Source: Streptomyces sp. NBC_01551
GTDB taxonomy: Bacteria > Actinomycetota > Actinomycetes > Streptomycetales > Streptomycetaceae
Direction: 5' to 3'
NCBI RefSeq assembly: GCF_026339935.1
Contig: NZ_JAPEPX010000001.1
Coordinates: forward strand, 2,276,501-2,340,500
Length of the DNA: 64,000 nt
The notes under the pieces: generated by a model
Database searches by the model: none
What the model was told of the DNA's origin: nothing
The model's input: the letters and a program-made list of their open reading frames with translations, nothing else
Part shown: piece after piece, positions 43,874 through 52,948 of the stretch
How positions within the stretch are numbered: the first letter of the stretch is position 1
Layout of the letters: each line of letters starts with the position of its first letter
Program-made: the position numbers and the translations under genes

Positions 43874-46192
43874 CTACGGGTGGAGCAGGGCCGGGACGCC
43901 GTCCGGGGTGGGGGTGTCCTTCGGGGTGGAGACGACCGTCAGTTGCTGCGTCGCGCGCGTGAGCGCCACGTACAGGACGCGCAGGCCCGCCGGGGACTCG
44001 TCGGCGATCTCGGCCGGGGAGACGACCACCGTGGCGTCGTACTCCAGGCCCTTCGCCTCCAGGCTGCCCAGCGCCACCGCCCGTTCCCCCAGGTCCGCCA
44101 GCCAGCCCGCGGCCTCCGCCCGCCGGTCCATGGCCACGACCACGCCCACCGTGCCGTCCACCTGCGCCAGCAGCCGCCGGGTCTCCTCCCGCACGGTCTC
44201 CCGCAGGTCCTGCGCCACCGCCGTGAACCTCGGCAGCAGCCCCGTCGAGCGCACCGCCGTCGGCGGCTCCATCCCGGGCATCGCCAGCCGCAGCACCCGC
44301 GAGGCGACCTCCGCGACCTCCGCCGGGTTGCGGTAGTTCACCGTCAGGGTGAACCGGCGCCGCGGCCGCGTCCCCAGCGCCTCGTCACGCGCCGCCGCCG
44401 CCTCGTCCGGGTCCGTCCACGAGGACTGCGCCGGGTCGCCGACGACCGTCCAGGTGCCGTGCCGGCCCCGGCGGCCGACCATCCGCCACTGCATCGGCGT
44501 CAGGTCCTGCGCCTCGTCCACGATGACGTGCGCGTACTCGGTGCGCTCCGCCGCGATCCGCTCGGCCCGCTCCCACTGGGTCTCCTCGCGGGTCGGCATC
44601 AGCTCCTCCAGCCCCGTGAGCTGGTCCAGCGGGTCGAACTCCCGCTTCCGCTTCGGCCGCGCCGGGGCACCCAGCAGCTGCTGGAGCTCGTCCAGCAGCG
44701 CCACGTCGTGCACCGACAGCGGCCCCTTGCCGTCCGTGCCCACCCGGCGCAGCGAGCGCGCCAGCTGCCGCGTCTCGCGCGGGTTCAGGTCCCGGCGCGA
44801 CCAGCGCCCGAGCTTGCGCTCGTCGGCCATCGCGGCCAGCACCCCGCGCGGGGTGAGCTCCGGCCACCAGGCGTTCAGGAAGCCGATGAAGGCGTCCTCG
44901 GTGGAGATGTCCTCGTCGAACGCGGAGCGCAGCTCGGCGGCCAGCTCCGGGTCGCTGTGCCGGCCGGCCTGCCCCGACTTGGCGTACAGGGCGTCCAGCA
45001 GCAGCTTGCGGGCGCGCGGGCGCAGCAGGTTCACCGGCGTGGTGGCGCCGAGCACGTTCTGCCGGATCCGGTTCAGCTCGTCGGCCTCCAGCTCCTGTCG
45101 CCGCCCGAAGGCGACCACGCGCAGCCGGTCCGGGGCGGGGCCGCCCGCGTTGCCGAGCTCCAGGGCGCCCCGTACCGCCTTGCGCAGCACCTTCAGCATC
45201 CGCGAGGAGCCCTTGATCCGGGCCACGGCCGGATCGTCGTACGTGGTCGCCTCGGCGCCGTCGACCAGCGAGCCGAGTGCCCGGATGGCGACCTGGCCCT
45301 CCTCGCCCAGCGAGGGCAGCACGCCCTCGGTGTACGCGACGAGCAGCGGCGTCGGGGAGACGATCAGGATGCCGCCGGAGTAGCGGCGGCGGTCCTGGTA
45401 GAGCAGGTAGGCGGCGCGGTGCAGGGCGACGGCGGTCTTGCCGGTGCCCGGCCCGCCCGCGACCTCGGCCACGGACGCGGCGGGGGCCCGGATGACCAGG
45501 TCCTGCTCGGCCTGGATGGAGGAGACGATGTCCCGCATCGAGTGCGTACGGGCCCGCCCGAGCGCGGCCATCAGGGCGCCGTCGCCGATGGCGGGCAGCT
45601 CCCGGCCGTTCAGCGTGGCGGTGACCTCGGGGCGCATCAGGTCGTCCTCGACGCCGAGCACCTTGCGGCCCTTGGAGCGGATGACGCGGCGGCGCACGAC
45701 GCGGCCGGGGTCCTTGGGCGTGGAGCGGTAGAACGGCGCGGCGGCCGGGGCGCGCCAGTCGATGACGAGCGGCGCGTAGTCCGTGTCGAGTACGCCGATG
45801 CGCCCGATGTGCAGGGTTTCGGCGATCTCGGCCGTGAGGTCGGGGCGGATCGCGTCGTCGGCGGGTTCGATGGAGGTGAACGCGCCGTCGGCGCCGCGTT
45901 CGCCGTCCTTGCCGCGGACCAGGTCGATCCGGCCGAAGAGGAAGTCCTCGAACTCGTTGTTCAACCGGTTCAGGTGGATACCGGCACGGAAGACCTGCGC
46001 GTCGCGTTCCGCGAGCGCGCCGGGCGTGCCGACCTGGCCGCGTTTGGCGGCATCGTTCAGCAGGAACTCGGCCTCGTGGATCTTCTCCTCAAGGCGGCGG
46101 TACACCTGGTCCAGGTGCGTCTGCTCGACCGCGATCTCCCGATCGCGGACGGAATCCGCCGTGCTGTCGACAGCGGCATTCTGCGCGGCCAC
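43874..46192 (-). CDS. HelD-like UvrD/Rep superfamily helicase
   Basis: Superfamily 1 helicase-like ATPase of 772 residues. The N-terminal coiled-coil (REIAVEQTHLDQVYRRLEEKIHEAEFLL) is the arm that enters RNA polymerase in HelD proteins. Motif I is VAGGPGTGKTAVALHRAAYLLY, motif II VIVDEAQDLTPMQW, with VVGDPAQSSW and the C-terminal LYVALTRATQQLTV. HelD recycles stalled RNA polymerase and, in some actinomycetes (HelR), protects it from rifamycin. GTG at 46192 is chosen because GAAGGGGG lies at the right distance; TTG at 46195 is possible. No rifamycin-type element was recognised upstream. Confidence 0.9.
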   Translation of the reverse strand: MAAQNAAVDSTADSVRDREIAVEQTHLDQVYRRLEEKIHEAEFLLNDAAKRGQVGTPGALAERDAQVFRAGIHLNRLNNEFEDFLFGRIDLVRGKDGERGADGAFTSIEPADDAIRPDLTAEIAETLHIGRIGVLDTDYAPLVIDWRAPAAAPFYRSTPKDPGRVVRRRVIRSKGRKVLGVEDDLMRPEVTATLNGRELPAIGDGALMAALGRARTHSMRDIVSSIQAEQDLVIRAPAASVAEVAGGPGTGKTAVALHRAAYLLYQDRRRYSGGILIVSPTPLLVAYTEGVLPSLGEEGQVAIRALGSLVDGAEATTYDDPAVARIKGSSRMLKVLRKAVRGALELGNAGGPAPDRLRVVAFGRRQELEADELNRIRQNVLGATTPVNLLRPRARKLLLDALYAKSGQAGRHSDPELAAELRSAFDEDISTEDAFIGFLNAWWPELTPRGVLAAMADERKLGRWSRRDLNPRETRQLARSLRRVGTDGKGPLSVHDVALLDELQQLLGAPARPKRKREFDPLDQLTGLEELMPTREETQWERAERIAAERTEYAHVIVDEAQDLTPMQWRMVGRRGRHGTWTVVGDPAQSSWTDPDEAAAARDEALGTRPRRRFTLTVNYRNPAEVAEVASRVLRLAMPGMEPPTAVRSTGLLPRFTAVAQDLRETVREETRRLLAQVDGTVGVVVAMDRRAEAAGWLADLGERAVALGSLEAKGLEYDATVVVSPAEIADESPAGLRVLYVALTRATQQLTVVSTPKDTPTPDGVPALLHP

Positions 46193-46341
46193 CAAGGCCC
46201 CCTTCTGACGTGCATGGGCGACCGTCAACCGTACGCGAACCTGGGCCCTGTCCGCACGCCCGTTCCGCGACCGTCCCACGCGTCGATCATGCCGGGTCCG
46301 CGCCGATCGGCAAGAGGGCCTCCACCGTCCGGCGAGCGGAC

Positions 46342-46911
46342 CTACGCCGACCCGGCCGCCAGGACCCGGCGCCGGTGCCGGGCCACCCGCTCCCGGTTGC
46401 CGCACAGCTCGCTGGAGCACCAGCGGCGCCGGTGCCCGCGCGAGGTGTCCAGGTAGACGCGGGCGCAGCCGTCGCCCTCGCAGGCCCGCAGCAGCGCCCG
46501 GTCGCCCGGATCGGTGAGCAGTTCGACGGCGTCCCGGGCGACGGCCGCGAGCAGCCCGGCGCATTCCACTCCGCCGCACAGTTCCCGTACGAGGTGACCT
46601 TGCTGGTCCCGTACGGCGCACAGCCCCGGCGGCGGGCCGGCGGCCGGGCCGTTGACCCGGGCCAGGGCGGCCGCGGTGCCCGGGGAGGGGGCGCCGGCGT
46701 CGAGTTCCGCCCGTACGAGGGTCTCCACGTCGTGGCGCAGCGCCCGGAAGGCGTCCACCCAGTCGGGTCCCATCCGCGCCAGCGGCGTCCGGTCGGGCAC
46801 CAGCCCGGCTCCGGTGAGCCACAGCCGCAGCTCGTCGGTGTCCCGGATCCCCTCATGGGGAGCGGAGGTGGCCACCAGGTCCAGGCAGACCCGCCCGGAG
46901 TCGAACCACAT
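46342..46911 (-). CDS. CGNR zinc-finger protein (ABATE domain)
   Basis: Putative stress-type regulator of 189 residues. The N-terminal ABATE domain (FDSGRVCLDLVATSA ... TDELRLWLTGAGL) precedes the CGNR zinc-finger at the end: RACEGDGCARVYLDTSRGHRRRWCSSELCGNRERVARHRRR, read in parts, with four Cys ligands and the CGNR signature. The function is probably DNA binding. ATG at 46911 is chosen; GTG at 46920 would add three residues. Single gene. Confidence 0.9.
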   Translation of the reverse strand: MWFDSGRVCLDLVATSAPHEGIRDTDELRLWLTGAGLVPDRTPLARMGPDWVDAFRALRHDVETLVRAELDAGAPSPGTAAALARVNGPAAGPPPGLCAVRDQQGHLVRELCGGVECAGLLAAVARDAVELLTDPGDRALLRACEGDGCARVYLDTSRGHRRRWCSSELCGNRERVARHRRRVLAAGSA

Positions 46912-46991
46912 GCCCGTCACCGCCTCGGTTGGCTATGGGTGCCTTCAGAGTGCCCCCGGGCCGGGCGTTGCGGAACCCCCCGTGCGGGGGC

Positions 46992-47534
46992 CTAGCGGGG
47001 CGGCGGGTTGTCGTGGAGCAGCCGCTGGAAGAGGCGGTGGTCGCGCCAGGCGCCGTTGATGTGGAGGAAACGGGGCGCGAGCCCGTACTCCTCGAAGCCG
47101 GCCTTGGCCAGGACGCGCTGCGAGGCCGCGTTCTCGACGATGGTCCCGGCCTCGACGCGGTGCAGGCCGACCTCGTCGCGGGCGATCCGGCAGACCTCCT
47201 CCACGGCGGCGGTGGCCAGGCCCTTGCCGGCCCAGGCCCGGTCGACCCAGTAGCCGACGCCGCCGCTGCGGAAGGGGCCGAGCGCGATGCTCCCGAGGTT
47301 GATCGCCCCGACGGGCACGTCCCCGGCGACGAGCACGTACGGCCGGACCCGCCCGCCGTCCCGCTCGTCGAGCAACGCCTCGACCCGGGCGCGCTGCCCC
47401 GCCTCGGTGTAGAACTCCTCGGCCCGGTACGGCTCGTACGGCGCCATGTACGCCCGGTTCCGCTCCAGTACGTCGGCCAGCCCGGCGGCGTCGTCAACCG
47501 TGACGCCCCTCATCTCCACCCCATCGATGATCAC
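46992..47534 (-). CDS. GNAT-family acetyltransferase (RimJ/RimL type)
   Basis: Acetyl-CoA-dependent N-acetyltransferase of 180 residues. The acetyl-CoA site is GVGYWVDRAWAGKGLATAAVEEV, close to the canonical R/Q-x-x-G-x-G/A motif, and the substrate is likely the N-terminus of a protein or a small amine. GTG at 47534 is the likely start, with ATG 21 nt inside as an alternative. It is convergent with nothing and followed by the CGNR gene on the same strand, 80 nt away. Confidence 0.9.
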   Translation of the reverse strand: MIIDGVEMRGVTVDDAAGLADVLERNRAYMAPYEPYRAEEFYTEAGQRARVEALLDERDGGRVRPYVLVAGDVPVGAINLGSIALGPFRSGGVGYWVDRAWAGKGLATAAVEEVCRIARDEVGLHRVEAGTIVENAASQRVLAKAGFEEYGLAPRFLHINGAWRDHRLFQRLLHDNPPPR

Positions 47535-47559
47535 CGGGGCACGCTAACGAACCCTCCGC

Positions 47560-47740
47560 ACCAGATCCAGCCCCGCCAACCCCAGCCCGCCAACCCCAGC
47601 CCCGCCGGCGTTTGAGGCGCGGGGGTCCGGGGGCGGAGCCCCCCGCAACGGCGCCGCACCCACCCAGGCGCCGTCGGCACTTGAGGCGCGGGGCCCGCCC
47701 CGGGCCCGGTGCGGAGCCCCCGGGGCCCGGGCGCGGCCCG
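47560..47740. repeat. Copy 2 of the dispersed GC-rich intergenic repeat
   Basis: The gap between the acetyltransferase and hemD holds GCCGGCGTTTGAGGCGCGGG, then GGGGGCGGAGCCCC (47629-47642) and a second partial copy (CGTCGGCACTTGAGGCGCGGGG). The blocks match the gap after pncB and that before pkaB. Confidence 0.6.
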
Positions 47741-47746
47741 CCGCGG

Positions 47747-48937
47747 CTACCTCACCGCCGCGCAGTCCCCGGCGTCCAGCGACAGCCGGTACCCCCGCTT
47801 GACCACCGTCTGGATCAGCTTCGGCGCCCCCAGCGCCACCCGCAGCCGGGCCATCGCCGTCTCGACCGCGTGCTCGTCGCGCCCCGCGCCCGGCAGCACG
47901 CGCAGCAGCTCGGCGCGCCCCACCACCCATCCCGGCCGCCGGGCCAGCGCCCGCAGCAGGGCCATCCCGGCCGGCGGCACCGGCCGCAGCTCCGCGTCGA
48001 CCAGCACCGCGTGCCCGCGGATCTCCAGCCGCCGCCCGGCCACCGGCAGCACCCGGGCCCGCCCGGGCAGTTCCTGGCAGAGCAGCTGCACCAGCGGCCC
48101 GAGCCGGAACCGTTCCGGCTGGACGGTGGCCACCCCGTGCCCCTGGAGCGGCAGCGCGGTGACGGGCCCGACGCAGGCGCTGAGCACGTCCCCCCGCAGG
48201 GCGCCCAGCACGGCGTCCCGTACGCCCCGCTCCTCGGCCCGGGCCAGCAGCGAGGCCGCCGCCGGGGCCGAGGTGAAGCTGACCGCGTCCACCGACCCGG
48301 CGGCGACCGCGTCAAGCAGCCGGTCCAGCGGCGCGAGGTCCTCCGGCGGCATCCACCGGTACACCGGCACCACGACCACCTCGGCCCCGCCCTCCCGCAG
48401 CGCCTCGACGAACCCGGGCAGCGGCTCCCCGTGCAGCTGGAGCGCGACGCGCCGCCCGGCGACCCCGCCGGCGAGCAGCCGGTCCAGCACCTCGCCGAGG
48501 GACTCCGACTGCGGGGACCAGTCCTCGACGAGCCCCGCGGCCCGTACGGCCCCCTTCACCTTCGGCCCGCGCACCAGCAGTTCGGCGTCGCGCAGCCGGC
48601 TCAGCAGCTCCTCGCCGATCCCCCACCCCTCGGCGGCCTCGATCCACCCCCGGAACCCGATGGCCGTGGTGGCGACGACCGCGCAGGGCGGGTTGTCGAT
48701 GAGCTCCTTGGTGGCGGCGAGCAGCTCGGTGTCGTCGGCCAGCGGCACGATCCGCAGCGCGGGCGCGTGCAGCACCTGGGCGCCGCGCCGCCGCAGCAGC
48801 GCGATGAGGTCGTCGGCGCGGCGGGCGGCGGTGACCCCGACGGTGAATCCCGCCAGCGGTCCCGTCCCGTTCCCGGCGCCGGCGTTCGGACCGGTCGGGG
48901 CGTCGGGCCGTGGTCCGGTGTGCGTGTGGTCGTCCAT
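47747..48937 (-). CDS. hemD: Uroporphyrinogen-III synthase fused to a winged-helix domain
   Basis: Protein of 396 residues. Residues 28-290 form a HemD fold (GFTVGVTAARRADDLIALLRRRGAQVLHAP, then VDAVSFTSAPAAASLLARA), which closes hydroxymethylbilane to uroporphyrinogen III, the precursor of heme and siroheme. The last 90 residues (VDAELRPVPPAGMALLRALARRPGWVVGRAELLRVLPG, then MARLRVALGAPKLIQTVVKRGYRL) are an OmpR/PhoB-type winged helix without a receiver domain. The fusion next to narK suggests control of nitrate/nitrite genes as well as siroheme supply. ATG at 48937. Confidence 0.88.
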   Translation of the reverse strand: MDDHTHTGPRPDAPTGPNAGAGNGTGPLAGFTVGVTAARRADDLIALLRRRGAQVLHAPALRIVPLADDTELLAATKELIDNPPCAVVATTAIGFRGWIEAAEGWGIGEELLSRLRDAELLVRGPKVKGAVRAAGLVEDWSPQSESLGEVLDRLLAGGVAGRRVALQLHGEPLPGFVEALREGGAEVVVVPVYRWMPPEDLAPLDRLLDAVAAGSVDAVSFTSAPAAASLLARAEERGVRDAVLGALRGDVLSACVGPVTALPLQGHGVATVQPERFRLGPLVQLLCQELPGRARVLPVAGRRLEIRGHAVLVDAELRPVPPAGMALLRALARRPGWVVGRAELLRVLPGAGRDEHAVETAMARLRVALGAPKLIQTVVKRGYRLSLDAGDCAAVR

Positions 48938-49043
48938 CGTGACCTGCCTTGCCAGTGGGTCGGTATCGCGGGGGCTGGAACGGAGCCTGCCAACAGGCCG
49001 TGTCAGGCTCGGTTCCGCCGCATTTCGGCGTCGTTAACCGCCG

Positions 49044-50414
49044 TTACACCGAGGTGAGCTGGGGTTTCGCCGCCGCGCCCGCCGCCGGGGCGATCACGGC
49101 CGCGGGGCGCCGAAGGTATACCGCCCATGTCACCGCGCAGCACACGGCGTAGAAGGCGAGGAAGGTGACGAACGCGGCCGTTCCGGTGCCGGAGCTCAAG
49201 AAGGCCTCCCGGAACACCAGGTTGATGCCGAGTCCGCCGAGCGCGCCGACGGCGCCGATCAGTCCCATCGCGGCGCCGGACAGCCGGCGCCCGTAGGCGG
49301 CCGCGGCCTCGCCGTCCATGCCGCGGGCGAGCGCCTTGGCCTGGAAGATGCCGGGGATCATCTTGTACGTGGAGCCGTTGCCGAGCCCGCTCAGCGCGAA
49401 CAGGGCCACGAAGCCGATGAGGAACACCGGCAGGGACTCCCGTACCGAGGCCAGGACGACCACCCCGGTCGCCGCGGCCATCGCCACGAACGTGCCGAGG
49501 GTGATGCGCGCCCCGCCGAAGCGGTCGGCGAGCGCCCCGCCCACGGGCCGGATCAGCGAGCCGAGCAGAGGCCCGATGAAGGTCAGCGAGGCGGCCTGGA
49601 GCGGGGTGCGCCCGAACTGCGTCTGGAGGACCAGTCCGAAGGCGAAGCTGTAGCCGATGAAGGACCCGAAGGTGCCGATGTACAGGAACGCCATGATCCA
49701 GGTGTGGGCGTCCCGTACGGCCTCGCGCACCGCGCCGGTGTCGTTGCTCACGGGGGCCAGGTTGTCCATGCGCACGAGGGCCAGCGCGGCCGCGATCACG
49801 ATCAGCGGGACGTACGCGGCCAGCAGCAGCCGCGGGTGTCCGGCCCCGGCGGTCCCGATGATCAGCAGCGCGACGAGCTGCACCACGGGCACGCCGATGT
49901 TCCCGCCGCCCGCGTTGAGGCCGAGCGCCCAGCCCTTCTTGCGCAGCGGGAAGAAGGCGTTGATGTTGGTCATGGAGGAGGCGAAGTTGCCGCCGCCCAC
50001 GCCGGTCAGCGCGGCCACCGCGAGGAAGGTGCCGTAGGAGGTGCCGGGCTCCATGACCACCAGCGCGGCCACGGTCGGCGCGAGCAGCAGCAGCGCGCTG
50101 ACGACGGTCCAGTTGCGCCCGCCGAACCGGGCGACGGCGAAGGTGTAGGGCACCCGGACCAGGGCGCCGACGAAGGTGGCGGTCGCGATCAGGAAGAACT
50201 TGCCGGCCGGGTCGATGCCGTACTGGGGGCCCATGAAGAGCACCATCACCGACCACAGGGACCAGATGGAGAACCCGATGTGCTCGGAGAGCACGGAGTA
50301 GACGAGGTTGCGGCGGGCGATCCGCTCGCCCGACTCCCTCCAGAACACGTCGTCTTCGGGATCCCACCGCTCGATCCAGCGGCCCCCCTTGCGCGGTGCG
50401 GTCGTACCGGTCAT
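49044..50414 (-). CDS. narK: Nitrate/nitrite transporter NarK (NNP family MFS)
   Basis: Membrane transporter of 456 residues with 12 helices. The two nitrate signatures are visible: GVGGGNFASSMTNINAFFP and NAGGGNIGVPVVQL, then SGLGNGSTYKMIPGIF in the second half. It takes up nitrate or exports nitrite. ATG at 50414 has GGAGG 7 nt upstream; GTG three nt before it is less likely. It precedes the HemD-winged-helix fusion on the same strand (106-nt gap), and the two are probably co-expressed. Confidence 0.93.
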   Translation of the reverse strand: MTGTTAPRKGGRWIERWDPEDDVFWRESGERIARRNLVYSVLSEHIGFSIWSLWSVMVLFMGPQYGIDPAGKFFLIATATFVGALVRVPYTFAVARFGGRNWTVVSALLLLAPTVAALVVMEPGTSYGTFLAVAALTGVGGGNFASSMTNINAFFPLRKKGWALGLNAGGGNIGVPVVQLVALLIIGTAGAGHPRLLLAAYVPLIVIAAALALVRMDNLAPVSNDTGAVREAVRDAHTWIMAFLYIGTFGSFIGYSFAFGLVLQTQFGRTPLQAASLTFIGPLLGSLIRPVGGALADRFGGARITLGTFVAMAAATGVVVLASVRESLPVFLIGFVALFALSGLGNGSTYKMIPGIFQAKALARGMDGEAAAAYGRRLSGAAMGLIGAVGALGGLGINLVFREAFLSSGTGTAAFVTFLAFYAVCCAVTWAVYLRRPAAVIAPAAGAAAKPQLTSV

Positions 50415-50511
50415 CACACGCCTCCACTGCTGTCTCGTCCGTGGTGACGATCCTAGGAACGGCGCGTTTCGGCCCCGGTCCCCGCCCGGTGACCGGCGCG
50501 AAACCTTGGAC

Positions 50512-51477
50512 TCACCCCCGGTCGGCGACGGGTGTGAGCGCCGCCGGCAGCCAGCTCCCAGAGGGTGTTTCCAGCCAGCCCCGCTCGGCCGCGAGCCCGG
50601 CGGCGGCCTCGGCGAGCGCGTCCAGGCCGGGATGGGTGAACCCCTTGCGCCACACCATCGCCAGCGGTGACAGCGGCACGGGCCCGACCAGCGGTCGTTT
50701 CACGCTGCCCGGCATGTCGGGAAAGTCCACGGTCACGAGCACCGGGTTGCGGGTTTTGGCCATCACCCTGCGGAACTCCTCCTTGCCCACGGCGACGGGC
50801 GCGGGCGGCGCCGGCGCGATGCCCCGCCCGGCGAACAGTTCGCGGGCCAGCCCGGTCCACTCCAGGGTCCGCGGATTGCCGGCCCCGACGTACACGGTCT
50901 CCCCGGCGAGCGCGTCCAGCGGTACGTCCTCCAGCGCGGCCAGCGGATGCCCCTCGGGCAGCAGGACGGCGAGCGGCTCGTACCGTACGGGCCGGTACGC
51001 GAGCCGGGCCCGCAGACCCGCGTCCAGCCCGGCGGCGTACCCGAAGGACACGTCGAGGCGCCCGGCGGCGATCTCCCGGGCGGCGTGGGTGAGCCCGCTC
51101 TCGAACCGGGCCATCAGCTCGCACCCCGGGGCCAGTTCCCGGGCCCGCTCCAGCACGGCGCGTCCGCTGCTCGGGCCGTCGGTGTTCAGGTCGACGAGCA
51201 GCGCCCGGGGCCCGCCGAAGGCGGCGGCGAGCTCCTCGTGGGCCAGCAGCACCCGCCGGGCCGGCGGCAGCAGCCGCTCCCCGTCGGCGGTCAGCTCGAC
51301 GGCGCGGGTGGTGCGTACGAAGAGCGCCGCGCCCAGCATCTGTTCGAGGCGCCGGACGTCCCTGCTGAGGGCCTGCTGGGCGACGTACAACCGGGCGGCG
51401 GCCCGGGTGAAGTGCAACTCCTCGGCCACGGCGACGAACCCGCGCAGCAGGCGGGGTTCCACATCACGGGGTATCAC
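50512..51477 (-). CDS. LysR family transcriptional regulator
   Basis: Regulator of 321 residues. The helix-turn-helix is at residues 9-68 (LLRGFVAVAEELHFTRAAARLYVAQQALSRDVRRLEQMLGAALFVRT), followed by the periplasmic-binding-like effector domain (about 95-300). GTG at 51477 is the start; no good ribosome site is visible. It is divergent from an MFS gene (84-nt gap), the usual arrangement for a LysR regulator and its target. Confidence 0.92.
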   Translation of the reverse strand: MIPRDVEPRLLRGFVAVAEELHFTRAAARLYVAQQALSRDVRRLEQMLGAALFVRTTRAVELTADGERLLPPARRVLLAHEELAAAFGGPRALLVDLNTDGPSSGRAVLERARELAPGCELMARFESGLTHAAREIAAGRLDVSFGYAAGLDAGLRARLAYRPVRYEPLAVLLPEGHPLAALEDVPLDALAGETVYVGAGNPRTLEWTGLARELFAGRGIAPAPPAPVAVGKEEFRRVMAKTRNPVLVTVDFPDMPGSVKRPLVGPVPLSPLAMVWRKGFTHPGLDALAEAAAGLAAERGWLETPSGSWLPAALTPVADRG

Positions 51478-51561
51478 GCACGGAGACTAACAACAGGAGG
51501 CGGTCAATCACCGGGGAACAGGTGTTGGACGCCGGCCCGGCCCGCCCCGGAGCCTTGATCC

Positions 51562-52878
51562 ATGCCCGCAGCTCCCGCAGCCCCCGCCACTCCCGCGACC
51601 CGCCTCATGGCCGTCACCGGCTCCACGCTCGTCCTCGCCGACCTGCCGCGCCCGACCCGCACGCCGCACCCGCCGCGGCGCGCCCGCCGGTCCGCCGTCG
51701 CCCCGTACCGGAGCCTGTTCGCCCTCCCCGGCACCCGCGCCTTCACCGCCGGGAACCTGATCGCCCGCCTCCCCATGGGCATGTTCGGGATCAGCGCGGT
51801 CATGATGATCGCCGGGCAGCGCGGCTCGTACGCCCTCGCCGGCGCCGTCACCGCGACCGGGCTGGCCGCCACCGCGGTCGTCGCGCCCTGGACGGCCCGG
51901 CTCATCGACCGCCACGGCCAGGCCCGGATCGCCGTCCCGGCCACCCTGATCGCGGTCCTCGGCTCGCTCTCGCTCGTCCTGTGCGTCGCCCGCGACGCCC
52001 CGGCGTGGACCCTGTTCGCCTCGTACGCGGCGACCGCGACGACCCCCAACATCGGCGGCATGTCCCGGGCCCGCTGGACCCTGCTGCTGCGCGGCTCCCC
52101 CGGCGCGCACCACACCGCGATGTCCTTCGAACAGGCCGCCGACGAACTCTGCTTCATGCTCGGCCCGGTCCTCGCGGCGTTCCTGTGCACCGCCGTCTTC
52201 CCGGAGGCGGGCACCCTGACCGGCGCGCTGCTGCTCCTGACCGGCATGCTGATCTTCACCTCGCAGCGCGCGACGGAGCCGGCGCCGTCGGGCACCCCGG
52301 CGACCCGGCAGCCGTCCCCGCTGCGGCCGCTCCTTCCCCTCCTGGCCCTCTTCGGCTGCCTGGGCGTGCTCTTCGGCTCGATGGAGGTCACCTCGATCGC
52401 CCACCTCGACGCGCGGGGCCTGGGCGCCGCCTCCGGCCCGGTACTGGCCCTCCAGGCGGCCGGCTCCTGCGCGGCCGGCCTGCTCTACGGCACCCGGCGT
52501 CCGCGCGGCCTGCGGACCTGCCTGCTCGCGATGGCCGCCGCGATGACCCTGCCGTGGGCGGCCGCGGCCACCGGCTCGCTCCCGCTGCTCGCCGGCGCGC
52601 TGCTGCTGGCGGGCATGGCGACGGCCCCGACGATGGTCACCGCCATGTCCGAGGTCCACGCCCTCGCCCCGGAGGGCCGCCTCAACGAGTCCATGACCCT
52701 GGCCGTGACCGCCATCCTCACCGGCATCGCCGCCGGCTCCGCCACCGCCGGCGCCGCCGTCGACCACCTCGGTCCCACGATCCCCTACGCCCTGCCGGCG
52801 GCCGCGGCCCTCCTGGCCCTCGCGGCTCTCGCGGCCCGCTTGACCCGTTCACCGGGATCGGCCGGCCCGGGCCACTGA
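51562..52878 (+). CDS. MFS transporter
   Basis: Membrane transporter of 438 residues with about 12 helices, starting after a Pro/Ala/Arg-rich cytosolic tail of about 45 residues. FALPGTRAFTAGNLIARLPMGMFGISAVMMI is the first helix and ARLIDRHGQARIAVPATL the A-motif loop. The start ATG 51562 is nearest the LysR gene; an internal ATG near 51607 cannot be excluded. Likely substrate unknown, probably under control of the divergent LysR gene. It ends in a bidirectional terminator shared with ssrA. Confidence 0.88.
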   Translation: MPAAPAAPATPATRLMAVTGSTLVLADLPRPTRTPHPPRRARRSAVAPYRSLFALPGTRAFTAGNLIARLPMGMFGISAVMMIAGQRGSYALAGAVTATGLAATAVVAPWTARLIDRHGQARIAVPATLIAVLGSLSLVLCVARDAPAWTLFASYAATATTPNIGGMSRARWTLLLRGSPGAHHTAMSFEQAADELCFMLGPVLAAFLCTAVFPEAGTLTGALLLLTGMLIFTSQRATEPAPSGTPATRQPSPLRPLLPLLALFGCLGVLFGSMEVTSIAHLDARGLGAASGPVLALQAAGSCAAGLLYGTRRPRGLRTCLLAMAAAMTLPWAAAATGSLPLLAGALLLAGMATAPTMVTAMSEVHALAPEGRLNESMTLAVTAILTGIAAGSATAGAAVDHLGPTIPYALPAAAALLALAALAARLTRSPGSAGPGH

Positions 52879-52897
52879 CGCCGCGGTCCGGACATGA

Positions 52898-52933
52898 CGA
52901 AGGCCCCGCAGCCTTGAGGCTGCGGGGCCTTCG
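52898..52933. terminator. Bidirectional terminator between the MFS gene and ssrA
   Basis: CGAAGGCCCCGCAGCC (52898-52913) and its exact complement (52918-52933) form a 16-bp stem with loop TTGA. Confidence 0.85.
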
Positions 52934-52948
52934 CCCACATGGGATGAG

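Noticed and set aside
43814..46456. An 880-codon plus-strand frame opposite the HelD-like gene
   Set aside because: No domain; Arg/His/Gln-rich shadow composition. The minus strand has helicase motifs.
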